A model generated the notes under the pieces. The model saw nothing but the letters and a program-made list of their open reading frames with translations, did not search any database and had not been told where the DNA came from. Both the position numbers and the translations under genes were made by a program. This document shows, one piece after another, positions 26,439 through 37,308 of a stretch of 64,000 nucleotides of DNA. The number at the start of each line of letters is the position of its first letter. The stretch's first letter is position 1. Origin of the DNA: Antedon mediterranea (taxonomy: Eukaryota > Echinodermata > Crinoidea > Comatulida > Antedonidae); assembly GCF_964355755.1 (NCBI RefSeq), contig NC_092673.1, positions 5,273,001 to 5,337,000 of the forward strand. Direction: 5' to 3'.

Positions 26439-27151
26439 TTAACACTTTCACTGCCAGGCATTCAATAAAGGAAGTACTATACCCCTCACCGCCAGCCATT
26501 TTAGATAAATTTACCTGTTTTTCAAAGCTCATAGCAAAGGTATTTATAATCAGAATAACATGCAATATACACTCAAATAATGAGATAGAAATAAACTTTC
26601 CAATGGTACCAAACACTTTATTGAAATAAAACTGTAATACCACATAACTGTACAAAGAACTTGGCTCACTTTTAGCACTTTAGGCTCAATCGGAGAACAA
26701 AGCAGAGACAATGAGGATTTTAGCCTGGACTGCACCGTCTGTCAGTGTCACGATTCTCAACCTATTCTACAAACTAGCCTAGGCCAGGCTAGCTAAATTA
26801 TTTATTACATTTTATAAACCAGATTTAGGTACAAATATACCTACATCATCTGGGGATAATAAATACTCATTTTCAGAGTCAGAGTCGGCAAATATTTCTG
26901 CAATTGCTTTGTCCGCAGTAAGCACATTATGTTGTTTACGGATAGGACGCGATGTAAGCCAGCTGGGGTCAATGGCACTAGGGATTAATAAAGTATCAAA
27001 ATATTTTCGGTCCAGATCGATTTGGATGTTGAAATTTCTACATGCTGTCCATATATACCTGATCTAACAAAGACGGAAATTTCCGTCTTTGGCGGTCTGG
27101 TGCTGGGCATCGAAAGACAGAGATTTCCGTCTTTGGCGGTGAAAGTGTTAA
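26439..27151. mobile_element. piggyBac-like TTAA element, degraded
   Basis: TTAA stands at both borders (26439-26442 and 27148-27151). The ends are CACTTTCACTGCC and, inverted, CACTTTCACCGCC. Inside the right end are repeated CCGCCAAAGACGGAAAT blocks and the palindrome AAGACGGAAATTTCCGTCTT (27070-27089). TTAA duplications with CxCTTT-type ends are a hallmark of piggyBac. The roughly 705-bp body is far shorter than an autonomous element (about 2.4 kb) but keeps a transposase N-terminal remnant on the minus strand. Confidence 0.85.
26812..27063 (-). pseudogene. Remnant of piggyBac-type transposase N-terminus
   Basis: An open stretch of 83 codons without an ATG start reads minus from 27063 to a stop at 26812. 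Its last half, LTADKAIAEIFADSDSENEY, resembles the acidic start of piggyBac transposases (LTAEEAL..IFASDSD type). The DDE catalytic core and C-terminal cysteine domain are absent. The element around it gives independent support. It was probably left by an internal deletion of a full copy. Confidence 0.65.
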
Positions 27152-27974
27152 TGTAAATAACCTGAATATTTATCAGTGCTTCCCCTATTTTGAGGGTCTA
27201 ATGGTAATAAGAGATTTCAAAGGTATTCTTGAGTATTTTATGAGAGGGGAGGGGGGAGGAGGAAGATGGTGAATTTATTTATTAAGTTTTTTCTTTTTTT
27301 TTAACATTATTAAATACAATTTGAAAAAACACATATGAATTGAATGTGGTTAGTGTTCTATTAGACAATGAGTCACGTTTTAGGCAGAATCTAGATTGCT
27401 CAGTTTCAAAGTGAAATTTTATGTTTTATACTGTATAGGGTATATTAGCATAATGACTGGGTACAAACAAACATCCGGTCTACAATTGCTTTAAAAAGCA
27501 TGCAATGCTTATTTCGCAGGGTACAGTACTACTATACAGTACATCAATTATGACTAAAACATATTTTTATAGATCATTTTGGTGTTATGTTTACTCCACA
27601 TTAAAATTAAATATGCTACTTGCCTCAAATATATTTTGTGTGAAAAACCAATAAAGCTAAGTGGCATGGAAAAGATTTCACAATTTGTCAGACAAAGTGG
27701 TTTATTATACCCATGAATACTTGTCATAAGACATTAAATTCGTTCTTACGGCATGAACCATTGTTCCAGAAAATTGAACTTTCATTCATAAGTTCAATCA
27801 TATTTCAATACAACATATGAAAAAATATGTTTTCCCACAATATAGTAGATGAGTCTGTATCAATTCTGAATGTAGGGGAATGAGCTCATTGTACTAGGTA
27901 AGCCCATGCATTTTGTGGTGGGGTGGCCAGTTTTTTGTCATGCCACTTTTCCTGCCAATAATTAATATATCCTA
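27152..27974. other. Intronic spacer
   Basis: Contains a purine-rich G/A tract at 27240-27268. No gene seen. Confidence 0.5.
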
Positions 27975-28123
27975 AAAAAAAAAAAGTTTGACAAAAAAAA
28001 GTGTGAAGTGTCCAAATATGGTAGTGATATGATTATATATGGTAGTGATATGACATCATTGTGTCCATATATGGGCACATCACATTTTTTTGTCACATCA
28101 AGTTTGATAGTGTAGGCAAAGCT
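27975..28123. mobile_element. Family-1 MITE, copy 6, left end lost
   Basis: It starts within the arm (GTTTGACAAAAAAAAGTG) after an A run. Two internal units; right end GATAGTGTAGGCAAAGCT followed by TAA. Confidence 0.85.
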
Positions 28124-28730
28124 TAAAAATCACATTGCTGTCTGAATAGCGATGTCCCACAATTCTACAACTTTGAATTGAAATTGTATATTTATTGCAC
28201 CAATCATGTACTATACATTGAGACCACAAAGGACATTCACCCAGCCCTCCAAAACCACAAAATTAGGACAGGCAAACAAGTCTGCAGTCCTGTAGTTCAA
28301 ATTATGCACATAAATGAAGGGTTAGGTAATGCATGAACACTATGACTTCATTGACAAAAAAAATGTCCGATTTTAAGCAAGTCAGCTATTTATTTTATTT
28401 TCAACAGCATTTACGTCTTTTTAAGTCTGTCCTTGAACCTGTCTGTTAGTCAAGATATGTTATCGTTTTTTACATCTCTTTGTTGGATAAATGAAATCAG
28501 TTTTGTTCAAAACTGAATTGGTCTGAGACAGTAGACTTCTTGCAAAAGTAATAATATAAATTCATCTCTTTTTGATAAAACACATTGCAAAATCGATAAC
28601 AAAATAAAAGAGATACAATAAGCATTACTTTATCTGCATGGCAACCATGGTTAATGAATCAAACCAATAGAATAAAGATCAGTTGATGATATAGCAAGGT
28701 CACAGTCTTACAATTACTGTAACTACTACA

Positions 28731-28856
28731 TGTATCAATTTTATGTGACAAAAAAATTTAATGTGCCCATATATAATGGACATGATGGCATATCACTACC
28801 ATATTTGGGCGCCTTACACTTTTTTGTCAAACTAGTTTGATTATGTAGACAGAGCT
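28731..28856. mobile_element. Family-1 MITE, copy 7, left end shortened
   Basis: Begins TATCAATTTTATGTGAC, one internal unit, right end GATTATGTAGACAGAGCT before TTA. Confidence 0.85.
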
Positions 28857-28919
28857 TTACAATTTACAGTTGTTGTTCTTTAGTTGTGTTATAAAGTATT
28901 ACTATTATTTATCATGTTA

Positions 28920-29079
28920 AGCTCTGTCTACACTTATCAAACTTTATGTGGTGAAAAAATGTGATGTGCCCATACACTACATCAACGTTGTGATGTCATA
29001 TCACTATCATATTTGGGTATATCACTGCCATATTTGGACACTTCTTTTGTCAAACTAGTTTGATAGTGTAGACAGGGCT
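28920..29079. mobile_element. Family-1 MITE, copy 8, intact ends
   Basis: Left end AGCTCTGTCTACACTTATC, right end GATAGTGTAGACAGGGCT, with TTA on both sides. Two internal units. Copies 7 and 8 are only about 60 bp apart in the same orientation. Confidence 0.92.
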
Positions 29080-29082
29080 TTA

Positions 29083-30849
29083 GAACGAATTTATAAATTC
29101 ATACAGTAGGTTGGTTCATTAACAATGACCTAGGTCATTGTACACAGGTGGCTTTAAGTATGCTCCTCAGGTGTTCTGTTGATGAAGTTGATTGAAGATA
29201 CTCAAGCAAGTCAAGTATTCAATAAACAAGATAGATGAACTGAAATACTTAGAAAACACCCATTAAAACTACAGTATAACTAAAGCTTAAAAGCATTGCT
29301 CTCAACTTCACGATCTAGGCAAAAATATATGAACAGTGTAACCGCCTTCCTCTGATTTTCGAGCAGGCTCTATATCTTGTTGGCCTTATTATGAACTGTG
29401 ACAAATGCATGACAGTTGAAAATCCTGTTATAGTTTATTTTAAATAACTCCCTTCTATGTACTTAAATTTTCCCTGGAAGAGTGCTTAATTTCATCCTCT
29501 GGGGTGTCCTTTTACGAAGTAGTTTAGAAAAAGGGGTGTAATTAGTGGGGTTGATAGGTAATCTCTTTTCTCACTCCTCAATAATGCCAACTCATAAACA
29601 TTCCCTAGTTGTAGGAAATGTACACTACATTGAGGAGTACCAGATTATATAAAGCAAAATTAAATATCTGCATTTTAAAGGTGCAGTTATGAAGGTAAAT
29701 AAAAACAAAAAGTTTACAATTCAAAGTCTAAAGTGTCACTTGCGGCAACAGGAACCAAGCCTACAAACATGTCTATGTTTACATTACTCTACTTCACTAT
29801 GTACATATTAAACTTGCTTGCTCATGCGACTCATTTTACCCACTTATAAAATATGCCATAGATTGTTTAACGAATCATCTCATTAAATTGCAATGCTATT
29901 TCATGTCTCTTGTTGCCTATTATATATTGATGCTATCTGTATTAAGATTAATGACATTATGCTATAAACAGAGATCTATCTGGAACAGATCAATCAAATG
30001 CAGCTATACTGCCGACAAATGTCCTTTCAACACATACGCTGATAGAATAACATTTTAAAACTTTTTTTTCTATTAATTCATTGTGTTTATTCATCTGTCA
30101 CCGTATGTAATAACCCCTTTATTATCATGTTTTGTTTTCCAATTGTTATTTATAAATAAAAATTTTTTATTTTATATTGTTCTTTAACATATGAAATATC
30201 ACTCTCCAATCCGAGTATGACATTTTGAAATCTAGATATTACTGTATATTATATAATATCTTAGATTTAATTAAAGCTAACTTTTGTAATTCTTTATAAC
30301 TACATTTATGAACCGAAATTAAATGTCTTTAAAATATTATTTCATAACAGATTTTTGAAACAACAAAAACAACAAATAAATGCTTTGAATAGAATTTAAT
30401 TTTTTTAGATAGAATAGAAAGCCTATATTTTCCACAATAGTATTTCTGATGTGAGTGCACCTTCCATAAAAACTTGCCATCAATATAAATTACATGCCTT
30501 CCTGTCTGATTAATCCTAAAGCCTTACTGTTGACCACTATAGGAAATAAATTAATTCACATCAAACTCCAAGGTTTTACATGTCTTTCAACCCATTGTGT
30601 TGACTCTAAATTGTGTAAATCAATTCTAATTAGTCTTTCCCAGTACAAATTATTTCAGATTTATGCATCACTATCAGTGTTTCTTTTAAGAATTCTTTTT
30701 GTTTACGAAATTGATGCATTAGGCTATTTCCAGACTTAAAATGTGAAAGTATTTAGACAATAAATTTCCTAACGCCTATCATTTAAAATAGAAGTTCCAT
30801 AATTACTCGAACTGTAAACTTATCATTGATTGTGGCAGTATGTATTCAC
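29083..30849. other. Intronic spacer
   Basis: No gene, RNA or structured repeat supported. Confidence 0.5.
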
Positions 30850-31153
30850 TAGCGTCGTGTAGCAGTGTGTTGGACGTTGGACTACTGATCGTGAGACCGA
30901 GGTTCAAATCCAACTCTCGCCTCATTGCTTGTATCTGTAGGCAAGATACTTTATTTACGTTTGCCTCTCTCCACCCAGGTGTATAAATGGGTACCCGGTT
31001 AGATCAAGACACAACTTTGCACTGATTACTAGCTGCATTATGGAAGTATGTTTCCATACGTGTTTGATCCAAAAAATGACTGGGGTAATAATGTTCAGCG
31101 CATTGAGAGCTTGCTTATATGCGCTATATAAGAATGAACTATTATTATTATTA
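30850..31153 (+). mobile_element. tRNA-derived SINE with (ATT)n tail
   Basis: The head holds an A-box-like TAGCAGTGTGTTGG and a B-box GGTTCAAATCC at tRNA spacing. The body contains CTCTCCACCCAGGTGTATAA, ATGGGTACCCGG and GCGCTATATAAGAA, and ends in ATTATTATTATTA. This body resembles SINEs widespread in marine invertebrate genomes (from memory, not searched). A minus-strand open frame at 30955-31185 is a shadow of the SINE. Confidence 0.85.
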
Positions 31154-31657
31154 GCCAGTGTGTCAAAAGAGAGATTTAAATACAAGCTAGGACCTTCATA
31201 GGCACATTATGTTAATCATGGTCTGGGACATAGAATCCAATTGGCACTGCATGCGCATAGTGAATTAAAATGTTATTTACTAGGGCCCAAGTCATAACGA
31301 ATTTATAAATAACAATCAACCAGCGTGGTTATGTTTTCTTGGCTAAAATCACTACAATGAAGAGTATTTGACGCTGGTTAATCTAGACGATACTGCTTGC
31401 ATTACGAACTCTTAATGAATGATTTAACAGAGCTGACCGGCGCATATTTTTGGCTGTCTAGAAAACTCAGATCTAGAAAACTCAGACTAGACACCCCATA
31501 TTTTTTTACTAGTCCAGACTGGGGTCCAGACACAAAAATATTTACAAAGCGTAAACTGTGCGAATACTTTGGTTTCGTAATTCTATACCTATTGCGAGTA
31601 CTACGGTACATTTTGGGATAAATAAAAAATATTGACTGGTTAAAAAAAATGACATAC
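31154..31657. other. Intronic spacer before the exon B donor
   Basis: Contains a small direct repeat of CTAGAAAACTCAGA at 31456-31486. Otherwise nothing supported. Confidence 0.5.
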
Positions 31658-31774
31658 CTCATATGGTAGTATCTGTGGAGCAGTTGGAAAAGCACGGGTT
31701 CGATCATGAAAGAACTCAATAGGATTAAAATCTGATGACTCGACTCCAAGTTTGTCTTCAATTGCTTCAAAATT
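31658..31774 (-). CDS. KDM3: KDM3-family exon B
   Basis: The 117-base exon has a CTGACAG-type acceptor and a GTATGT donor, phase 0 at both ends. It encodes 39 residues starting NFEAIEDKLGVE and ending FPTAPQILPYE. It lines up with the stretch after WPAL in JMJD1C (TFKPLVERN, then AVEFLVDKQ, then FQPYQ), which is less conserved than the exons on either side. The position between exons A and C, the length and the phases fit. On its own the sequence would be hard to assign, so the call rests on collinearity. An overlapping 122-codon minus-strand open frame here is in another frame and is not the coding one. Confidence 0.78.
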
Positions 31775-32243
31775 CTGTCAAAGAAACAAATTTAATCATA
31801 CAAATTTAATCATACAAATACTGTTATCGTACATCCATTATTTTATTATGTAATTTAATTAATCTTCTATATACATCACACTTATTCTTAATAATAGTAA
31901 TCAAAATTAATGATTGAATAATATAGCTCTGAAAGTATTTTACTAAAATTCTCTGTTTGAGCTGTTATTATGACTGTCGGTCATTGGAAATTAAACTCAT
32001 GCTAATTAATTTAATGACCTAGAAACCTCTAACGAAGACCAATTAACTACGCTCTTGTCGCGTGTAGTATCACAGTGTTATTGATTATTGCACACGCATC
32101 AGATTTGGTAGTAAAAGGTTGTAGATTTATCGCTTATTTCCTGTCTCTATTCGGTCAGGGGGGAATTTGTTTTAAAAACAATGTCTAGTCCGTCCCCTAT
32201 TTTGTGTCAACCTAAAATAGCCAAGGTTTATCGGATAGAATTA

Positions 32244-32369
32244 AGTTCTGTTTACACTATCAAAACTATTTTTGACAAAAAAATGTGTGATGTACCCAAA
32301 TATGCTGGTGATATGACATCATCGTGTCCATAATATGGGCATATCACTTTTTTTTGTGCAGACAGAGCT
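32244..32369. mobile_element. Family-1 MITE, copy 9
   Basis: Left end AGTTCTGTTTACACTATC, right end GCAGACAGAGCT (inner part of the arm deleted), TTA on both sides, one internal unit. Confidence 0.88.
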
Positions 32370-32881
32370 TTAGACTAAATACACAGGAGCTGATGGAAGC
32401 TATATTCTTTAACACAATTAATTTACAGTTTCTCTATATGATAATTAACTCTGACTAATGACCTGGCTATTATTAAGAAAGAATCATGATGGGCATATAC
32501 ACAGTGTATATGCCACAGCAAGCAATTGGCAATAATTATTAATAGAGATTTTTGTATATTTAAATTGGCATCATTTGCCATTGTTGAAATTAAATCTACT
32601 CTACAGAAATAAATACAGATCAGAAATTCATTTATTCACATGCAAATTTCAATAGTAGCAGTTAGAAGACATTTGGTCCAGATGATAGACAAAGTATGTA
32701 TATAATCATAACATAAACACTAACAGAAGCCACTTAACAAACATTCCTAAGTGTTGACGATATCCATGGTAACAGTGCCATTAGTGGTTAGATGGATAGG
32801 TGAATAAAATCAATTGACAATAATGACAGAAAGAGGATTTATGCTAATGGTTAACAGTAGCCACTGTTCTGTCTTCTAACC

Positions 32882-32917
32882 AATATATACCTGGAACATG
32901 CTGCTAGCGCCAGAGAA
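32882..32917 (-). repeat. Short dispersed repeat, minus copy
   Basis: On the minus strand GGTTCTCTGGCGCTAGCAGC followed by ATGTTCCAGG matches, with two mismatches, a plus-strand segment at 34084-34113. The origin is not recognised. Confidence 0.6.
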
Positions 32918-33117
32918 CCGGCACAGCCTTGAAATATTGTCAGCCATCCACAACACCAAATGCCAAGCACAGAATAATAATTCATAGTTTTTGCACAAAA
33001 TTAGCATAGAATTCTTATAACAAAAAATGTTGTTTATATCTGAAAGGCCAATACTCAAGGATAGCATATTCACAAGTCAACTTTGGTTTCCAAAGCTCCC
33101 ATCAATTCCAGAAAATC

Positions 33118-33188
33118 ATTATAGTACAGAGAGGCTCGAACCTATGCCTATCACATGCTAGTCCGATTACCTTATCATTACACCATTA
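33118..33188 (-). mobile_element. tRNA-like SINE fragment
   Basis: On the minus strand an A-box-like TGGTGTAATGATAAGG is followed about 42 bases on by a B-box GGTTCGAGCC. The T stem is poorly paired, so this is not a functional tRNA. It abuts the family-2 MITE at 33189. Confidence 0.65.
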
Positions 33189-33504
33189 AGCGTGGTTCCC
33201 ACTAGAATGCAATGCAACGTAACACAGCAACGCAAAGTGCTGTATTGCATAATCACAAGTGGGAACCGATGACGCAGTAGTGCTGCTGCAAACATCGATG
33301 CAGGAAATAAATAAGTTTGATTTCACACAACAACGCAAGGCAAAAGACACTGGACATTAGTAAAGTGCGTACTCAAAAGTATGCGGAGTGACCCAGGTCA
33401 AAATCAAGCAGGTAGGAAAGGGGAAAACACAATTATTGGAAGGAAGGGCATTTCCTTACATTGCGTAGGTTGCGTTGCATTGTGTCTCTGGTGGGAACCA
33501 CGCA
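33189..33504. mobile_element. Family-2 MITE, PIF/Harbinger-like, copy 2
   Basis: Left end AGCGTGGTTCCCACTAG, right end CTCTGGTGGGAACCACGC, with TTA on both borders (33186-33188 and 33505-33507). At 316 bp it is the longest of the four copies and holds a unique centre plus inverted GCAACGCAA blocks. Confidence 0.88.
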
Positions 33505-33521
33505 TTACTCTCCGGTTTATA

Positions 33522-33620
33522 TATCACTCAACGCCGTATTCCCAGATGGTCTCCCATCCAAGAATGGATATCGGTAATCTGACAAAAACCGGTGTATAGC
33601 ACTGCAGTATGCCCGTATAT
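33522..33620 (-). pseudogene. 5S rRNA-derived sequence with internal deletion
   Basis: On the minus strand the order is TACGGGCATAC, then CACCGGTTTTTGTCAGATTA, then CTTGGATGGGAGACCATCTG and GGAATACGG. These match the 5' region, the CCGATCTCGTCTGATC segment and the box C region (CTTGGATGGGAGACCGCCTG, GGAATACC) of animal 5S rRNA. About 24 bases containing the AAGCTAAGCAGGGTCGGGCC box A part are missing. It is not a working 5S gene. It may be a stray pseudogene or the head of a 5S-derived SINE (SINE3 type). Confidence 0.82.
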
Positions 33621-34083
33621 TGCAGATACAGTACATAACTTTTTTTTCTGATTTATAAGCAGATTCCAACAATCAAAGCATCTGTGATGATATCATCCAT
33701 CATATTCTTAGCAATCAAAAACGGATTGCAACATACAATCATACGTGTAAGTCACAAAGTGCATGGTATTTAAATTTGCAGATGTTTTATTGAAACCAAT
33801 TCATTTGAACTACCGTTTTAATGGCAACAAAATTGAAAATCTTAAATGATTATTTATTCATCCATTTATTTTCACAATATAGTATTAGTACCTTGCTGAA
33901 AATGTCTTTTTTCCCTTCACAAACAAAGTCAAAACAAGATTTAGGGAGGTGGGAAGGAAACAAAGGGTTTGTAAAAACAAGCGATTTTATGATAATTTGT
34001 TGCAAATCTTGCTACAAATTAAAATTGTTATCCAATATCGTTCAGTTTTCATGATAATATAGATACTGTACGAGAATGTTCTG

Positions 34084-34113
34084 GTTCTCTGGTGCAAGCA
34101 GCATGTTCCAGGT
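34084..34113 (+). repeat. Short dispersed repeat, plus copy
   Basis: GGTTCTCTGGTGCAAGCAGC then ATGTTCCAGG; inverted partner of 32882-32917. It lies 90 bases beyond the exon A donor. Confidence 0.6.
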
Positions 34114-34202
34114 GTTACACATTTTTGTTACATTACTACTCAGCACTCATTTTCGGTCGATTTGTCATCCGTCGTACTCGAAAATGAAAAACAGAAACTT
34201 AC

Positions 34203-34361
34203 CAATGCAGGCCAAAGTATACTAGTAGCTCTGGGTGAATATGGATCGCTTCGTTTGCACCAAATAATTGTTTTTTCTACCAGAAACACTAGATTGTTTT
34301 CATCATGAACTTTGACCCAGTCACGTTTTTCCCAGTCTTGCCCATCAAATTCTACATAAAC
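34203..34361 (-). CDS. KDM3: KDM3-family exon A (first visible coding exon)
   Basis: The 159-base exon starts after a TTTTACAG acceptor and ends at GTAAGT, both in phase 0. It encodes 53 residues that begin VYVEFDGQDWEKRDWVKV and continue through FLVEKTIIWCKR to end in WPAL. This matches the N-terminal motif of JMJD1C/KDM3B, which runs VYVEFD, W.KREWVKVY, FLVE..LIWAKR and QWPAL. KDM3A has a related block with VEFDGESW and QWPAI. The family normally has about 50 to 60 residues before this point, including a conserved IRAVSH-type motif. They are missing here because the upstream exon was not found. The exon has no ATG suitable as a start, so it is internal. Confidence 0.9.
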
Positions 34362-37308
34362 CTGTAAAACATAGAAAATTAAGTATTTAGAAATAGAAAT
34401 GTTAGTATTTAATCATTGTAGCTTTGTGTATCCAAGTGCAATATGTCATTTAGGGACAGTAGAAAACTGGGTCAGTACGGGTCAGTTCATACCAAAGGAC
34501 GAAAAATGGAGTATGCCCACTCAATTTACTTGGGGTGAAAGTCTTACATAATCCTACCCTAGGCTTATACCCATCAGTTAGGTACTTGTATGTACCATAA
34601 ATATATGACCAAAAGGGCAGAAATATGTGGAAACAATTAATAAAAAGGCCTACTCAATTATTTTGGCAGATCAAGATATATTGCATTGCTTTCTGTACAA
34701 AGAGGATAAGACACAATAGTATTGAAGTGTTTCCAATTGATTTCCTGTCTGCTTTGCAATATGCAGATAAAATATGAATGAATTACAATATTTTTTATAG
34801 TGAATGACCTTTGCCAACGTTCTACACATGCTGTTATATGAATACATAAACATTTGCCTTTTAAATAAACAATACAATAAAAAAACTGCTGGTTAAAAAT
34901 AATAAAAATGCAAGGTCAATGACATACGATCCTATTTATATAGTGAATGATTTTGCCATATTATGTTTGTGAACATACTGAATTTTGTATGCTAATGTCC
35001 AGTCAGGCAAATTGAATATACAGTAGTAACTTATTAGCTGCAAAAAAAATTATGATTTTGGCTAGGCACAGTATAACAACAATTATTTTGTTAATTGATA
35101 TTACGCTAATTCTTTACTACAGTAATAGTACATTAACAATATGGTCACTTATATTATAAGTAAATGCAGTACACTGACATTTTACACACACACAAACACA
35201 GTTTTAATATGCAAAGCATGTAAAATACACATTTTTCAATGCTATCCCTTTTAACACTCAACGTCAAAAATAAGTAAAATGAAAGATCACTAAAAACATG
35301 CATGCAAGCGTGTACCACCCAAGGGGTTAGCTTATGTGAGCACAATACATAAAGCTAATGCTACATTAATCATTAATGCAAAAACTATTTAAAATGCAGA
35401 CGACATGCAAAACATCGTTCACCATTAGCAATGAAAATAACCAGTTTGTTTGTCAGGCCAACCATTTCAATGATCAATTATAAAACCTATCCAGATCTAT
35501 AATTAAACAAGCCTAATTTATTTGGAGATAAAACGAGATCATTTTTTTTTAATAATTGTGTATTCAACGTTGGATATTGAGGAGAATAACAAATTTATAA
35601 ATATCTTAATTTAATTTATGAATTTGCGGGTTTAGAAAAACTTTAAACCGTCAAGTGATATTTATACTGGAAAAATTAATTATTTTTTAATGTTAAGATG
35701 AAGAAATCTGTGAGAATAAGAAAAAGACGCATTTAAGATTCTAACATGGAATCTTCGGCTCGATATACAGACATCCTACGACTCTAGTCAACTATAGTAG
35801 GATGCTCATGATAGGGTTTTGACTTGGAATACTGACTGCTTTAAACACCATTGGTGGTTATGGTGTAACAGTACTAGTTCTCAAATGTATGCCTATCAGA
35901 TTAATTTAATTTAAATATAGATAATTTTATAGATAGTCCAGTTTAACATGCTTCTTTTATTTTTAACCCATTTGGATACGCCGATGAAATATAAAAAAAT
36001 ATATTTAGACGTTTTCTATAGTCATTTTCTATAGCCATAAAGGATACAATGTAAATCATATTCCGCCACGATTATTAAGTACTACATCCTGCAGATTTAT
36101 ACAAAGGCGTTTTTTAATTAGATTTTTACTTAAGGTCTAATATCCTTTTAGTTGATTCCTTACTCCATGGTTTATTCTAAAAACTTGATACTAATTTCCT
36201 ATATTTAATGCTATATTGACACATTCTCCAGTCAGCAACCTTTGACCTTTCAAACAACCCTTTGGCTAGTTTTAAACTACAGAGTGATCAATAATATCCC
36301 CCTTAATCAAGTCAATGTGACACGCATTAAAAACAATGAAAAACAAGTTAAATTGGGGACAGAGCCTGGAGGGCAATCAATCAACAGGCAAGCCCATATC
36401 AAGAAGCCTGTTTATGACATCATGCCAGGGTCACATGACCTTGCTGCTTAATACACTTCCATGTTTAGTTTGCCAGAAACTGTTAACCAACTGCTGGCAG
36501 CGCAACGGCTTTTGTTGCAATGATGCTCCAGCAATAATAATTGGATACTAAATGAAAATAACCCGAAACCTAATCATCAGTCCAGGAGCAGGCCATGAAC
36601 ATAGGTGCAGATTGACATACTGTATCATGATCTAGAACGCCTTGTTATTTTCATTAACAGTTAAAACTGGGACAAAAAAATAAGAGAAACAACCTTTTCA
36701 GCAATTGTCAATGGTAAGATTAAGAAAATAAACTAACTTCACAAGAGGTATTTCATACACAATGAAAGAGAGAAGGTTAACTCACTATGGGGCTAGAGGA
36801 CAAATATTACACACAAATGCCAAACCATTATTGATATAAATTAAAATCAAAATATGAAAGGTTCCTCAACAAAACGCAGAGTTGTGCTGGGTGAACGTGG
36901 GTGGGATCACTAAATGAATTTGAATTTTATTTCAAACTGAATTCTTCCACCCTTATTACAGTACACGTACGCATCAATATGATGACACCCATAAGAACAT
37001 TTCCAAGCTGCACCAACAAAAAAACAAGAACATTGGGAGTCTGGGTGAAAATTGAAGTGTTTAACGCCGTGGCCTTGAATAGCAGAAGCAACTAGAGCTC
37101 ATCCATACTGCCTACTGATAAGCTCTAAACTCATGGGAATTACTTTCAATTTGATGGCTCCTGATAGCCTTGCAGTTCATCATATCTTTTGATGAAGATT
37201 GAAAGCACATGTTTTGCAAGATTTTGGTAGCTTCCTTTCAAATCTTCTACACTAGGGCGAAAAAAACATTTGTGTTTTATTTTAGTAACAGGACAAAACA
37301 CCAAATAC
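34362..37308. other. Upstream intron or flank of KDM3, first part
   Basis: No exon found that supplies the expected KDM3 start region. No structured repeats supported. Open frames at 36242-36451 and 36336-36551 carry no recognised domain. Confidence 0.5.

Larger units (their letters stand above)
6190..34361 (-). other. KDM3: Partial KDM3/JMJD1-family gene, N-terminal part, four exons
   Basis: Four minus-strand exons join without a frame break: 34361-34203 (53 codons, phase 0), 31774-31658 (39 codons), 10531-10322 (70 codons) and 6277-6190 (29 codons plus 1 base). All have AG acceptors and GT donors. The joined protein matches in order the N-terminal region that comes before the zinc finger and JmjC domain of JMJD1C and KDM3B, as I know those proteins. 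The family removes methyl groups from histone H3 lysine 9 in the nucleus, using Fe(II) and 2-oxoglutarate. The catalytic part is not in this window. Introns are 2.4, 21.1 and 4.0 kb, and at least 29.6 kb of intron or flank precedes the first seen exon. The vertebrate paralogue cannot be decided; invertebrates commonly have one KDM3 gene. The symbol denotes the family. Confidence 0.88.

Noticed and set aside
30850-30935. Functional tRNA gene
   Set aside because: The boxes belong to a SINE head followed by the SINE body and (ATT)n tail; stems are degraded.
31402-31770. 122-codon minus-strand open frame covering exon B
   Set aside because: It is in a different frame from the coding one and runs through the donor into the intron.
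33522-33620. Functional 5S rRNA gene
   Set aside because: About 24 bases including the box A region are missing.
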